A DNA stretch of 23,061 nucleotides from Cymbomonas tetramitiformis (taxonomy: Eukaryota; Chlorophyta; Pyramimonadophyceae; Pyramimonadales; Pyramimonadaceae). Made by a program: the position numbers and the translations under genes. The stretch covers positions 1 to 23,061 of the forward strand of contig LGRX02015686.1 in the NCBI GenBank assembly GCA_001247695.2. The letters run 5' to 3'. Below, piece after piece: positions 1 through 8,279 of the stretch (position 1 is the stretch's first letter; each line of letters begins with the position of its first letter). The notes under the pieces are model-generated. The model saw only the letters and a list, made by a program, of their open reading frames with translations, ran no database searches and had not been told where the DNA came from.

Positions 1-3000
1 CAGTGCGCGTACGTGAACGTCCCGGACGGAGCGGTGCACGCGCGCGTCGTGTACAATCTAACGACAACCGCGGCATCGGACCCGCAAACGCGTACCGCGG
101 CGACGACCGCGTTTTGCAACGCCACCAGCAAGCCCGATAACGGCACGTTGATCGTCGCGGCGTGCGACGGCGCGATCGACGTGCCTGTTTTAAGCATATG
201 CCCGATCAACAACGAGCCGTGGCCCGCCACGCGCGAGTACACGGTCGACATGCTTCACATAACCGCGACCAACTGGCAGAGCGTGCAACAGGGGTACGGG
301 GATGGACTGGTGGTTCAGCCTTTCACGTTCGTTTTGGTGACGGCGACGTCGCCAAGTCCGCCTCCGCCCCCCGCACCCCCTCCGCCATCTCCACCACCGC
401 CCTCGGCCCCGCCCCCGCCGTCGCCTTTCGCGCCGCCGCCGCTGCCGCCCTGTCCCAAACCGCCGCCCTTGCCAGCCCTGAACGTGAGCGGTACGACCAC
501 GGTCAGTTTGATGGTCGCGGATGACAACGCGGATGAGCGGCACGTGGTGGCGGTACCGCTGCCGAACGGCACGACCAGCATAAATTACACCGTGGTGGCC
601 ATGCAGACCGACGCGGTGTTGTACTCCAGTTACCTGACATCGCTGGGCGACAGCGCCGTTTTGTCCTTGGATCTACCGTACGGCACAAGCCGGATCACGG
701 GTTGGCTGACGTTGGCTACGGACCCGGGAACGAAAAATACGATCCAGCAGGAGGTGGAACTCGTGCACGCGCCGCCCCCACCATCCCCACCGCCACCGTC
801 GCCGCCATTACCGCACCCGCCACCGCCTCCGTCACCGTCCCCGCCTCCACACCCGCCGCCCCCTTCGCCGATGGTGCCCGGGTATTTTGACGAGTGCCCC
901 GACGATAATTGGTTTCGCTTAAACGACATCGGCGCGGAACGGACCTCCTCGTGCTACTACGTGCTGAACACGCAGCGGATCACTTTTTACGACGCAAACT
1001 ACCAATGCAGCATACTGGAAAGTTCCGGCAAAACGCGTCTGGCTGCGCTCGAAACTCAAATGGAGCGCGACGCTGTGCACGGCCAGTTGGCGATGCGAGG
1101 CGTGGACGCGAAAGGGATGTGGTTCGGCGGTACGACGGACATAGATTACCTGTACGAGAGCGACCGACCGAAAAGCGCGGGCCATTTTGCGAACGCGACG
1201 TGGTACGACGCGTTGTCCGGCGGTCGCAGCAGCTGGCACTGGATCGATTCCGGGTCGGAATGGGACTACCGCGTGTACATACAGTCCCGCGACGGTGACA
1301 ACACCTATAATGGGCTGTGCACCATCGGTGACGACGCGCGCGGCATTCACGCCATCGTCGACTCGAGCTCAAACGCCATGATGGCGCAGAATTGCGACAA
1401 TGACCAAAGCACGTATGGCGCCATATGCGAGCTACAAGTGGAACGCAGGTAACGCACGCCGCGCGCAAAAAACTCGTCGATTTTCTTTTTGGTTTGCTAA
1501 AACTTTCATTTTTCCCTCTCGAACTTGTATCCTAAATTTGTGCGCGCGCAGAACACCTCCTCCGTACCCGCCACCGCTGTCGCCGCCATCGCCGATGCCT
1601 CCGCCGCTGCAATCGTTCACGGTCTCGCCGAACAGCACCGTCGTCGTGCAGGCGAATCGCACCGGCAAAGTTACCTGCCTGCGTCCTGCGGACATGCCGG
1701 TGCCGCCGGACTTCGTTTCCGAAATCCAAGTGGTGCACGCCAGCGCTCCAAACGCGTCCGCGTTCCGAAACCGCGTCGCGCGCGTGTTTCCGGACGTCGA
1801 AACGGGAAAGTTCACCAACTTCACTTCGCAGGCGTACTGCGTGTTCGACGCGCCCGGCCTGTACGACCTCGGTATGCGTATGCATTTCGCGGTGACCATG
1901 TCGGATGGCACCACCTACATGGATTTGCGGTTCGTGGTGAGCCTGGTGGACGATGCTGCCGATCCGTACGACCCGGCCGCGGGCGACGATCTCTCGGACG
2001 AAAGCTTGGTGTTCACGGGATGCCGCTGGGACGTCGACGACGACAAATGCGACGCCGCCTACCCCCCAGGGGCATCCGGGTACGCCTCTTTGGTGCAGCG
2101 CGATCGGCACGCCGCGGGCGCGGTGATCGGACTCGCGGCGACGGTGCAAGCCGTGCCGGGCCTCGAGGAGCAGTTTATCGATTTCGTGCACGCGGCGGGG
2201 GCTACGCACGAGGAGTTCGGCGATAGCGCGTGGGCGGTCTCGCCCGATGCCGCGGTCGCGCAGCCCACGCAACGTTACGACGGCCTCTCGGTCGTCAGAC
2301 TGGGGTACCGCGCGGAGGCCCTGGATGACCCCTTCCGTCGCGTCGCGACGAGAAGCATCGAATACGCCCAACACGGTACGACGGAGGACGCGATCGCCGC
2401 GCGCGTTCCTCTACTGATGGGCCTTAACAACATCACCGTCACCATGACCGAACGCGTCCCTCAGGCCGTGTCGGCGCGCTCGGACAGTAGAACGCACGTG
2501 TCGCCGCTGGCCGTCAACGGGTACTACCCGTTGTACTCCTCGCTGGCCGAATGCAACTACGCGCGCAACACCAGCGCTCCCGGCAACACCGACGGCGCGC
2601 ACACGCACGTGATCGACGACGTGACCTACCACATGCCGAACGGCCTGCTGCCTGCGACCGATTTCGTCGTTGGCGTGCACAATCCGTTGGGCTTCGCGTG
2701 GCACGGTGACTTCATCGGTAACGCGACGCATTACAACCTGATGCGTGAGCTTACCTTCACGGTGAATCTCGCGTACGCTCCTCCACCGCCATCTCCACCG
2801 CCGCGCCCCAGCCCGCCACCGCCGCCGCACGCTCCCATCGACTGCGCGGCGAAGGCCGCCAGTGGTTACGAAGACAACGTTTGGTACGCGGACGCAAGCA
2901 CGCAAGCGTGCTACACCGCGATTTGGTCCCACGATACCACCGATAGCTACTTCGCGGCCGATGAGGCGTGCAAGGCCATGAGCACGGACGGAACAGGACG

Positions 3001-3715
3001 ACTCGCTAGCCACAACAGCAGCGCGGCGTTGAACGCGACCGTGGCGCTGGCTGTGAGCACCGCCACGGATGCGGATGCGGTTGCCTGCAACATCGTGAAA
3101 GGCGGCCAGTACACCTCGGGAAGCGCGTACACGTTCAATCTGGACTTGGTCAGCGATGATGGTTGGTACTCCTTCGACACGTGCGGATCGCAGTTCGATG
3201 TGCTCATCAAGCTGTATCACATCTCGGATGACACCGGTAAGGAGGAGCTGATCCGTAAATGCGATGACGGGGACGTAATTTACTCCTCGTATTACAACGA
3301 ACACGGCAATTTTAAAGGCAAAAACCCCGATATCACCCATGACGATTTGCCGTGCACGCCCAGGCAAAACAACGACCTGGAAACGTGCACCGCGCACTGC
3401 GAAACGTTAAGCGACTACACACGCGAGACGTGCACGCAATCGGGCTATACGCCTTCAGCAGCACGTTTGGAGACTCTTCGTAGCAAATTACCGGCTGGGA
3501 AGTATCGAATATCCGTGGATCCGTACGGAACCAGCAATAACGTAGGTAAGGATTGGTGGCTCGCGACCAAGTGCGAGACCGATCCGGTTACCACCGCCGA
3601 ATTCTGGGTGCTAGGTCCGGACGGCGGGACTTGTATGGTACTTCGTAACGGCGAGCTTACACAAGCAAGCGGTTGTGACGAAAAACATCCGTACGTGTGC
3701 GAGTTTGGTATATGA
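1..3715 (+). CDS. Secreted proline-rich, C-type-lectin-like surface protein (5' partial, spliced: <1-1448 and 1552-3715)
   Basis: The frame is open from base 1, so the N-terminus lies outside the window. Exon 1 joins exon 2 in a codon split after two bases (1447-1448 plus 1552). Visible parts in order: an N-glycosylation-rich extracellular-type region; SPPPP-type linkers at about 355-478, 766-870, 1553-1615 and 2779-2840; a first C-type lectin-like domain (about 892-1440) ending in a CEL motif; a long unrecognised region with many NxT/NxS sites; and a second lectin-like domain from about 2848, which ends with WVLG, GTCMVL and YVCEF near 3600-3712. That second domain is interrupted by about 170 residues (3085-3590) with the look of a PPC-type beta sandwich (WYSFDTCGSQFDVLI, then LPAGKYRISVDP). 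No C-terminal membrane segment is seen. Family knowledge suggests carbohydrate binding at a cell wall or virion surface; function is inferred. Proline-rich stretches create long spurious frames on both strands. Confidence 0.8.
1449..1551 (+). other. Spliceosomal-type intron in the lectin-like gene (103 bp)
   Basis: The exon 1 frame stops at once inside this stretch (TAA within the GTAACG donor), while the proline-rich reading continues in another frame right after a pyrimidine-containing tract and a CAG acceptor. The donor context is AG|GTAACG and the acceptor ends GTGCGCGCGCAG. Removing it joins two proline-rich or lectin frames seamlessly. Branch-site candidates are the TGCTAAAAC and CCTAAATT stretches. 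Confidence 0.8.
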
Positions 3716-3744
3716 GGTGGGCGGAGTGTTTATGAGGGGTACCG

Positions 3745-3997
3745 ATGAACGCCGCAGATGTTATAACATGCTCACCCACGACTTACATCGGTCAAACGTG
3801 CTATCGTAATTACATCTGCATCTCGTTAAACACACCGGCGACGATTTTTTCCGTGTACGTTCTTAAATGAGATTCAGCGTGCTTGGGGAGATTACGGTAA
3901 AAATGCACAGATACGGATGGCTGACGGAACGTGCGATTTAGAAAGGAGCTGTAAGTTCATATTTACGCCCGATAGCAAAAGCAATATATGTATGTAG
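3745..3997 (+). pseudogene. Possible broken small ORF between the lectin-like gene and the T5orf172-like gene
   Basis: The 336-bp gap 3716-4051 contains an ATG-started frame at 3745 of 41 codons that ends in TGA at 3868. The next frame over runs from about 3866 to a TAG at 3995 with protein-like composition (EIQRAWGDYG, then CKFIFTPDSKS). A one-base change near 3861-3868 would connect them into roughly 83 residues. I do not recognise the product, and two short open frames could be chance. A perfect 12-bp palindrome, ATGTTATAACAT, lies at 3758-3769. Confidence 0.22.
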
Positions 3998-4016
3998 ATA
4001 TATATATATATATAAA
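3997..4016 (+). promoter_or_regulatory. TATA element of the T5orf172-like gene
   Basis: An alternating TA run ends in TATAAA at 4011-4016, 41 bp before the ATG at 4052. The same spacing recurs at other genes in the window. Confidence 0.6.
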
Positions 4017-4051
4017 CCGTTGTACTTGCAAAGTGGTTACCGTGCAGCATA

Positions 4052-4443
4052 ATGCCGCGTCGCACAAAGCGCGACGGCCCCGGCTTTGTGTACGCGCTGC
4101 ATAACGACAGTTACAAAAACGGACTCTTCAAAGTTGGGCATACCGGACAAAACGTGAACTCGTACGCACAAAGTCGACAGATGTACAACGCAGCCGTGCC
4201 CACGCCTTTTGACGTCGTTTACTACGTGGAAGTGCCGTCCAGTTTTACGCAACGCGCGTGGCGCATTCGCTGTTGGAATCGTTTCGCGTAAATCCAAGAC
4301 GTGAATTCTTTTATCTTAACGATTACGCCAGAGGCGCGCGCGTTTTGCGAAATATTCTTCGAAAAGCGCGCTTGCTGTCCATGTGGCAGGTTCTTATAGC
4401 CGGCGCACGGGCCGAAAAGCGCACGCTGTGCCTCGCACGCTGA
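4052..4443 (+). pseudogene. T5orf172 / GIY-YIG-superfamily protein, frameshifted
   Basis: The first frame from ATG 4052 carries the N-terminal signature of T5orf172 (MUG113-type) domains: GFVYALHN, then LFKVGHT, then a strand ending YYVEVP. It then runs into TAA at 4289. The expected C-terminal half, with helix VAHSLLESFRVN and the RREFFYL motif, is encoded in the adjacent frame and ends at TGA 4441-4443. The shift lies between about 4230 and 4258 and equals one missing base or two extra. These domains belong to the GIY-YIG nuclease superfamily and are common in large DNA viruses, often as stand-alone proteins. A sequencing indel or programmed frameshift cannot be excluded, but I see no obvious slippery heptamer or pseudoknot. 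The TATA box upstream is intact, suggesting recent damage. Confidence 0.7.
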
Positions 4444-4461
4444 GGTTGGGAGATAACCTGT

Positions 4462-4480
4462 GTTTAGCTTGAGCCTAAAC
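4462..4480 (+). terminator. Hairpin just after the T5orf172-like gene
   Basis: GTTTAG and CTAAAC form a perfect 6-bp stem around a 7-nt loop, 19 bp after the stop codon at 4443. A second short stem, AGGTT/AACCT, precedes it. It may be a transcript 3'-end signal; this is inference. Confidence 0.3.
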
Positions 4481-4567
4481 GCGTTGTGTGTATTTCGTAT
4501 CTAAACGTATTCGCTTCTTTGCTCGCTGTATTGCGATTTCAGTGGTGATATTGTGTTATCACGAAAT

Positions 4568-4592
4568 ATACATATATATATATATATATATC
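4568..4592 (+). promoter_or_regulatory. TATA element of the AIG1-like gene
   Basis: A long TATATA run ends about 43 bp before ATG 4635. It argues that the true start is 4635 rather than an earlier in-frame start at 4488, since the earlier frame would translate the TATA run itself into an (IY)n stretch. Confidence 0.6.
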
Positions 4593-4634
4593 AATTCGTA
4601 CATATCTATACAGCACGCGACATTGTCACGCGAT

Positions 4635-5273
4635 ATGCTCCGCAAGGCTCTATCTAGCGTGTATTCGGCGACGGTGTGTTTGGTGTACACATGCATGCTG
4701 GCGACGTCCGACGGAGGCAACTTTAAGTATCTCACCTACTGGAGTCTGTGCGCGCACGCGCTTACGCATGGCGTGCTATTCGCGCTCGTTGTTTCGGACG
4801 CGCAGGACCGAAACACAAATCGTAGTCAATCCGATCGTTTTATATACGCGATCGCGCCGGTGATGTGCGTGCTGTCGTTCACCGTGTTCCTCACCATAAA
4901 CGTGCTGTACTACCATTACGCGGAACGTCTTCTCGATGACGAGGACTTGGACACGAAAGACGCAGGTAAATTAAAGCTCGGCGACTTCGGCGTGCACACC
5001 TTGCCGGTCATCGTGTCGATCATGACGTACGCGACGCACTATCCACAAGCGCAGGACGCGTACGAGGATCTTCGGATACCGTACGAGATGGAGCTGCAGC
5101 GCACGTACATTCATTTTCTGTGGATGTACACGCTGTCCACCATTTATTCTGCCGTGTACAGCGCGCACGAGGTGTACAACACGCCCGACGTCCCGAGCAA
5201 CGGCGCGTATTTCGTATCCGGCATCGCCAGCGCCGCGGTGGTGCATTTGATGCACTTCGCGTTCACCTGTTGA
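4635..5273 (+). CDS. Multi-pass membrane protein resembling the AIG1/FAR-17a (ADTRP) family
   Basis: This is a 212-residue protein with about six hydrophobic segments (near residues 9-24, 33-53, 70-92, 120-135, 155-175 and 190-210). Two motifs fit the AIG1/FAR-17a family: GGNFKYLTYW with Thr34 at the start of the second helix, and GVHTLPV with His121 near the fourth. In animal AIG1 and ADTRP a conserved Thr and His about 90 residues apart are needed for hydrolysis of fatty-acid esters of hydroxy fatty acids; the spacing here is 87. Size and helix count agree with the family. The match was judged by eye, so another six-helix family is possible. If right, it would act in an internal membrane on lipid esters. 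GC-rich coding like its plus-strand neighbours. Confidence 0.5.
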   Translation: MLRKALSSVYSATVCLVYTCMLATSDGGNFKYLTYWSLCAHALTHGVLFALVVSDAQDRNTNRSQSDRFIYAIAPVMCVLSFTVFLTINVLYYHYAERLLDDEDLDTKDAGKLKLGDFGVHTLPVIVSIMTYATHYPQAQDAYEDLRIPYEMELQRTYIHFLWMYTLSTIYSAVYSAHEVYNTPDVPSNGAYFVSGIASAAVVHLMHFAFTC

Positions 5274-5413
5274 GCGGCCACGCGGCTACCCTAAAACCCT
5301 TAAAAGATCGAATTGTAAGCTCGTTAAGTTAACAAGGGCGTAACAGTCTAGGTTCTTGCCATCACAACAAGGAATTTTTTTGTGTCCTGTGAAAGCCACG
5401 AAGCTTATGTTTT

Positions 5414-5868
5414 TCACGTCGCCATTTTTTTGGCGCGCGCGGATCCGGATGAACGGCGCAGTGGTCGTACTGAAACCCCTTTTGCCTGTTGCATCGTTAT
5501 CACCTCCGCCACTAGTTTTTGCCACTCCTTGTTCTTCTCAGCATCTTCATCAGTACGAGCACATAACGGATCATCCTCCTCGGCCGTGCTTTTCATATCA
5601 GCATCACCGTCTTCGCGGCGCTCATCGTAATTTGCCCCAGAATGATCGCAACCTAACAAACAGTACGCATGTTTATGCCGTTTAAAGTCACTAAATTTTG
5701 GTACTGGTGATATACATCTTCTAACGCGATGCGCATCCAAGTCTGAGCAAACCGAATCTTCAAATCGTTGATATTTTTGTTCGTATCGACTTTTGAACAG
5801 GTTTAGAAAATCAAACTTGCACCGTAAATTTTGTAAATTTACTCTCTGCGCGCATACCGTTCGTCAAA
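5414..5868 (-). pseudogene. ATG-less open frame, possibly a gene remnant
   Basis: In the 622-bp stretch 5274-5895 the minus strand holds about 150 codons without a stop, running from just after a TGA near 5868 to the stop at 5414. The composition is protein-like: an AT-rich, basic and aromatic N-terminal part (KFSDFKRHKHAYCLLGCDHS), then a strongly acidic part (EEDDPLCARTDEDAEKNKEW). No ATG occurs before about 5596, so either the 5' end is lost, a non-AUG start is used, or the first exon lies elsewhere. I do not recognise it. The remainder, 5274-5413, shows nothing convincing. Confidence 0.33.
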
Positions 5869-5895
5869 GCTTACGCTTGGTATTCGAATGCTTTA

Positions 5896-6489
5896 TTAAT
5901 ATTTATATTCCATAATTGTTCTTTTAAATCTTCTTTCCGTTATTGTGTTGTCGTCAGATAAAAAAGCTCGTGTTATGATTTTTGATTTAAAATCCCCCAT
6001 AGTTTTAGTATCTTCACAAAAACTTTTGGCTAAATCTAAATATACAATCGAATATTGCTCTACAATATGAAAATAATCCCATCGTAGTAGAAAATACGTA
6101 ACAATAAACGCTTCGAAAATTTGGTCTAAAGTTTTGGTTTTATCTATATTTTTCGATTTATCTTTAATTCCTACAAAACGTTTCTTATGATCGAAAGAAC
6201 ACAATTGATCTTTATAATAGTTTCGAAATTCGTTGTATACGTTGTCTGTATGTATTCCATTGTCCCATATTGGATCCTTTTCTTCGGTTTCAAAGCATCC
6301 ACCGTACAATACGTGGACCAGATCAAAGTAATGTGCATATCTACCAGGTGTCAAAATAACGTTGTAATACTCGCTAAAAAAATGTTTTAATATATCGTCT
6401 TTATTCACTTTATACAGGTAATCACATTCTTTTATGCTTTTTAATATTTGGCGATATAGTGACAGATCGCGATTTACATAATCAAACAT
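5896..6489 (-). CDS. Hypothetical AT-rich minus-strand protein (197 aa)
   Basis: The ATG at 6489 opens a clean 197-codon frame with highly AT-rich codons and a natural protein composition rich in Asp, Lys, Tyr and Phe. I recognise no domain; an aromatic-rich central helix region (IVTYFLLRWDYFHIVEQY) is the most ordered part. It starts 8 bp after the stop of the gene at 6498-7283, so the two probably form one transcription unit or overlap promoter and coding sequence: a TATAAG/TATATAA stretch lies within the last codons of the upstream gene. An AATAAA lies immediately after its stop on the minus strand (about 5888-5893). Its base composition contrasts with the GC-rich plus-strand genes. Confidence 0.75.
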   Translation of the reverse strand: MFDYVNRDLSLYRQILKSIKECDYLYKVNKDDILKHFFSEYYNVILTPGRYAHYFDLVHVLYGGCFETEEKDPIWDNGIHTDNVYNEFRNYYKDQLCSFDHKKRFVGIKDKSKNIDKTKTLDQIFEAFIVTYFLLRWDYFHIVEQYSIVYLDLAKSFCEDTKTMGDFKSKIITRAFLSDDNTITERRFKRTIMEYKY

Positions 6490-6497
6490 TAGTGTAA

Positions 6498-7283
6498 TTA
6501 TATACTTATAAAATGTTTTTTACTATCGTATAGATCAATAGTCTTAAGATTATTTTCTAATATTCTAAAAATAAAGGGTGGCGAATACCTCTGTACATTG
6601 TTTGGTTCTAAATTATTTCCTTCTTTATATAAAAATAAATGTGTCATGTACGCTGATACCTGATGTTCATTTATGCATTCCCTAAATTTATTAAGTATAC
6701 CGTGTTGGGCAAAAAAATCATTTACTTCTACATTAGCCTGTTCTTCTTCATAATATGTATTGTAAACGTGTTCGGCTATCGGTGCGGTCAGCATTTGAAT
6801 TTGCCGATGGTCTTTAATTTCATCAAATTCTCCATACACAATGGTAACCGAATTTCGTATTTTATCGGCAAAATTATCTCCTGTTTTTGATATTGTTGTA
6901 ATTTTTTTTTGTATTTCGATAAAAAGGTTATTTAGTTCTGTACAATATTTATTCACAGGTACTCGAACCGTACCGTTTTCAGTTTCTATTTCACATTGGA
7001 TTTCGTTACCATTAGTATAATGCCAACTCACAAATTCCTTTTTTTCAGTATCCCAGCGGCAAACACACCTATTCGTAGTATTTTCATTAAAAAACTGGTT
7101 TATGGCAAATATATGTCGTCTATCTCGAATATTTGCAAGATGCATTGTTTTAATCAAAACTTCAAGGGGTAGTGAGGTTAATTGTTGTTCGGTTTTTGAT
7201 TTTTTTGCGCTCGTTCTGTCGGTCATGCTTTTGTCCTCTCCTGCGATATTCCTTTTGCCTTGCGTTGGCGTTATTACCGACAT
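6498..7283 (-). CDS. F-box-like N-terminus, AT-rich protein (261 aa)
   Basis: The first ATG is at 7283; the frame extends five codons further only through a GTG. After a basic, polar N-terminal tail (about residues 1-32, KRNIAGEDKSMTDRTSAKKS) comes LTSLPLEVLIKTMHLANI followed by RRHIFAINQFF, which has the pattern of an F-box: a Leu-Pro opening, paired hydrophobic helices and a late aromatic. The remaining 200 residues, rich in Asn, Glu and Ile, are unrecognised and could be the substrate-binding part. F-box proteins recruit targets to SCF ubiquitin ligases and are frequent in large DNA viruses. The F-box call is pattern-based and moderate. A TATAAATA box lies 38 bp upstream. Confidence 0.7.
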   Translation of the reverse strand: MSVITPTQGKRNIAGEDKSMTDRTSAKKSKTEQQLTSLPLEVLIKTMHLANIRDRRHIFAINQFFNENTTNRCVCRWDTEKKEFVSWHYTNGNEIQCEIETENGTVRVPVNKYCTELNNLFIEIQKKITTISKTGDNFADKIRNSVTIVYGEFDEIKDHRQIQMLTAPIAEHVYNTYYEEEQANVEVNDFFAQHGILNKFRECINEHQVSAYMTHLFLYKEGNNLEPNNVQRYSPPFIFRILENNLKTIDLYDSKKHFISI

Positions 7284-7320
7284 GATTTCTTTGCGCACTT
7301 TTCGTTTATTTGTTATGGTG

Positions 7321-7328
7321 TATTTATA
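7321..7328 (-). promoter_or_regulatory. TATAAATA box of the F-box-like gene
   Basis: TATTTATA on the plus strand reads TATAAATA on the minus strand, 38 bp before ATG 7283. The same octamer precedes the genes starting at 17351 and 18117. Confidence 0.6.
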
Positions 7329-7659
7329 CGTCGCGTAAAGTCAGTTCGGCGCGAAGCGTTCCGGTGCGCGCAAACCCAAACGTAGTAACCAATCTACACC
7401 CAGCGAAGCTGCAGGCTATGCTGCACAACGCCTACACGGCGGACCCGCGTATGACGGTATGATGCTTGGTTGCTTATGACGGTATGATGCATGCACATAT
7501 CGACATGCATGGTGAAACGGCGCACGCTCGTGAGTGTGCGCATCTCCATGGGTGCGTATCTATACTTCTAGATGCGTATACATGCAGGAAAGAGAAACCC
7601 TAAATTTTCAGTCAAAAGACTTTCGAATTGGCATACGTGGTTGCCAAACACTTATTATT
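7329..7659. other. Intergenic stretch with a direct repeat and a hairpin
   Basis: No convincing gene. It holds a 16-bp direct repeat TATGACGGTATGATGC at 7450-7465 and 7475-7490, a near-perfect 10-bp inverted repeat GCGCACGCTC/GAGTGTGCGC at 7520-7541, and several ATGCAT-type palindromes nearby. A 40-codon plus-strand frame ending about 7463 (includes NVVTNLHPAKLQAMLHNAY) lacks a start and may be a gene tail. Confidence 0.4.
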
Positions 7660-7678
7660 GTGCTACGAAATGTAGCAC
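7660..7678 (-). terminator. Hairpin at the 3' end of the 7694-8095 gene
   Basis: GTGCTAC (7660-7666) and GTAGCAC (7672-7678) form a perfect 7-bp stem with a 5-nt loop, about 15 bp after the stop of the minus-strand gene. It suits a transcript-end signal by position; the role is inferred. Confidence 0.35.
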
Positions 7679-7693
7679 GATCCACCGCGCGGT

Positions 7694-8095
7694 TTAAAAC
7701 AAATTCTCAATAGTGATTGGCGCACGTCCCGAGCCCGTGCTGCGGTCGTGCGTCGGTGTCCGTTGAGTGGACAGTGTATGGATTCGCCACGCCAGCTCCC
7801 GCGCACCGACGTCGAAAGCGGGATCATCCCACGCGTCGATGACGCGATTCTTAAAGTCGTGGTAAATATAATTACGCAGCGTGCCCCCAAGCTTGCGATG
7901 CACCACGTGTTCGTCGTCTTGCCTTGCCCACGCTTCCGGATCACAAAAGATTGCGCGATACTCATCCCAAAGAATAGTATAGCCTGCAGCGTACGTGCGT
8001 GTCACACCATCTTTACAGCGTCGGTCGACGCGTGTCATAACGCGATCGAAATACCTCTCAAAATCAAAACGCGGGGCGGGCGCGTGCAAAACCAT
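7694..8095 (-). CDS. Hypothetical protein, GC-rich minus-strand gene (133 aa)
   Basis: The first ATG is at 8095 (MVLHAPAPRFDFERYF); the frame is open upstream to a TTG at 8215. The protein is charged, with DGVTRTYAAGYTILWDEY and VVHRKLGGTLRNYIYHDF the most distinctive stretches; I recognise no family. Unlike the two minus-strand genes to its left it is GC-rich. A TATA run at 8224-8234 lies 129 bp upstream, which would give a long leader from 8095; it would instead sit only about 10 bp from the TTG, too close for a normal start. A perfect hairpin lies just beyond its stop. Antisense frames here look like shadows. Confidence 0.6.
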   Translation of the reverse strand: MVLHAPAPRFDFERYFDRVMTRVDRRCKDGVTRTYAAGYTILWDEYRAIFCDPEAWARQDDEHVVHRKLGGTLRNYIYHDFKNRVIDAWDDPAFDVGARELAWRIHTLSTQRTPTHDRSTGSGRAPITIENLF

Positions 8096-8221
8096 GCGTC
8101 GTGTGAGGTGGCTGCGTGACGTGCGACGGTCGTCTATGTTATCGGCGATGAAATAACGCTGCACGATAAAATAACGAATGTCGAAGAAGACTTTGCTGCA
8201 AACGCCCTGTGACAAGGCGTC

Positions 8222-8240
8222 TTATATATATATGTATATG
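8222..8240. promoter_or_regulatory. TATA run between divergent genes
   Basis: TATATATATATGTATATG sits between the minus-strand gene 7694-8095 and the plus-strand pseudogene starting at 8280, about 50 bp before that ATG. It may serve both directions. Confidence 0.45.
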
Positions 8241-8279
8241 TACATAACATATGAGAAGATCGATCTCGCGGACGCCAAT

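Noticed and set aside
190..929. Several Gly- or Arg-rich antisense frames across the proline-rich linkers
   Set aside because: They are the reverse reading of SPPPP repeats, which lacks stop codons by composition.
4225..4260. Programmed frameshift in the T5orf172-like gene
   Set aside because: No slippery heptamer or downstream structure is evident; a plain indel is simpler.
4488..4634. Extended N-terminus of the AIG1-like protein from an upstream in-frame start
   Set aside because: It would translate the TATATA promoter run into an (IY)n stretch; ATG 4635 fits the spacing seen at other genes.
8178..8279. Upstream extension of the decayed gene at 8280
   Set aside because: The segment reads through the TATA run (YIYMYMYI) and precedes the promoter.
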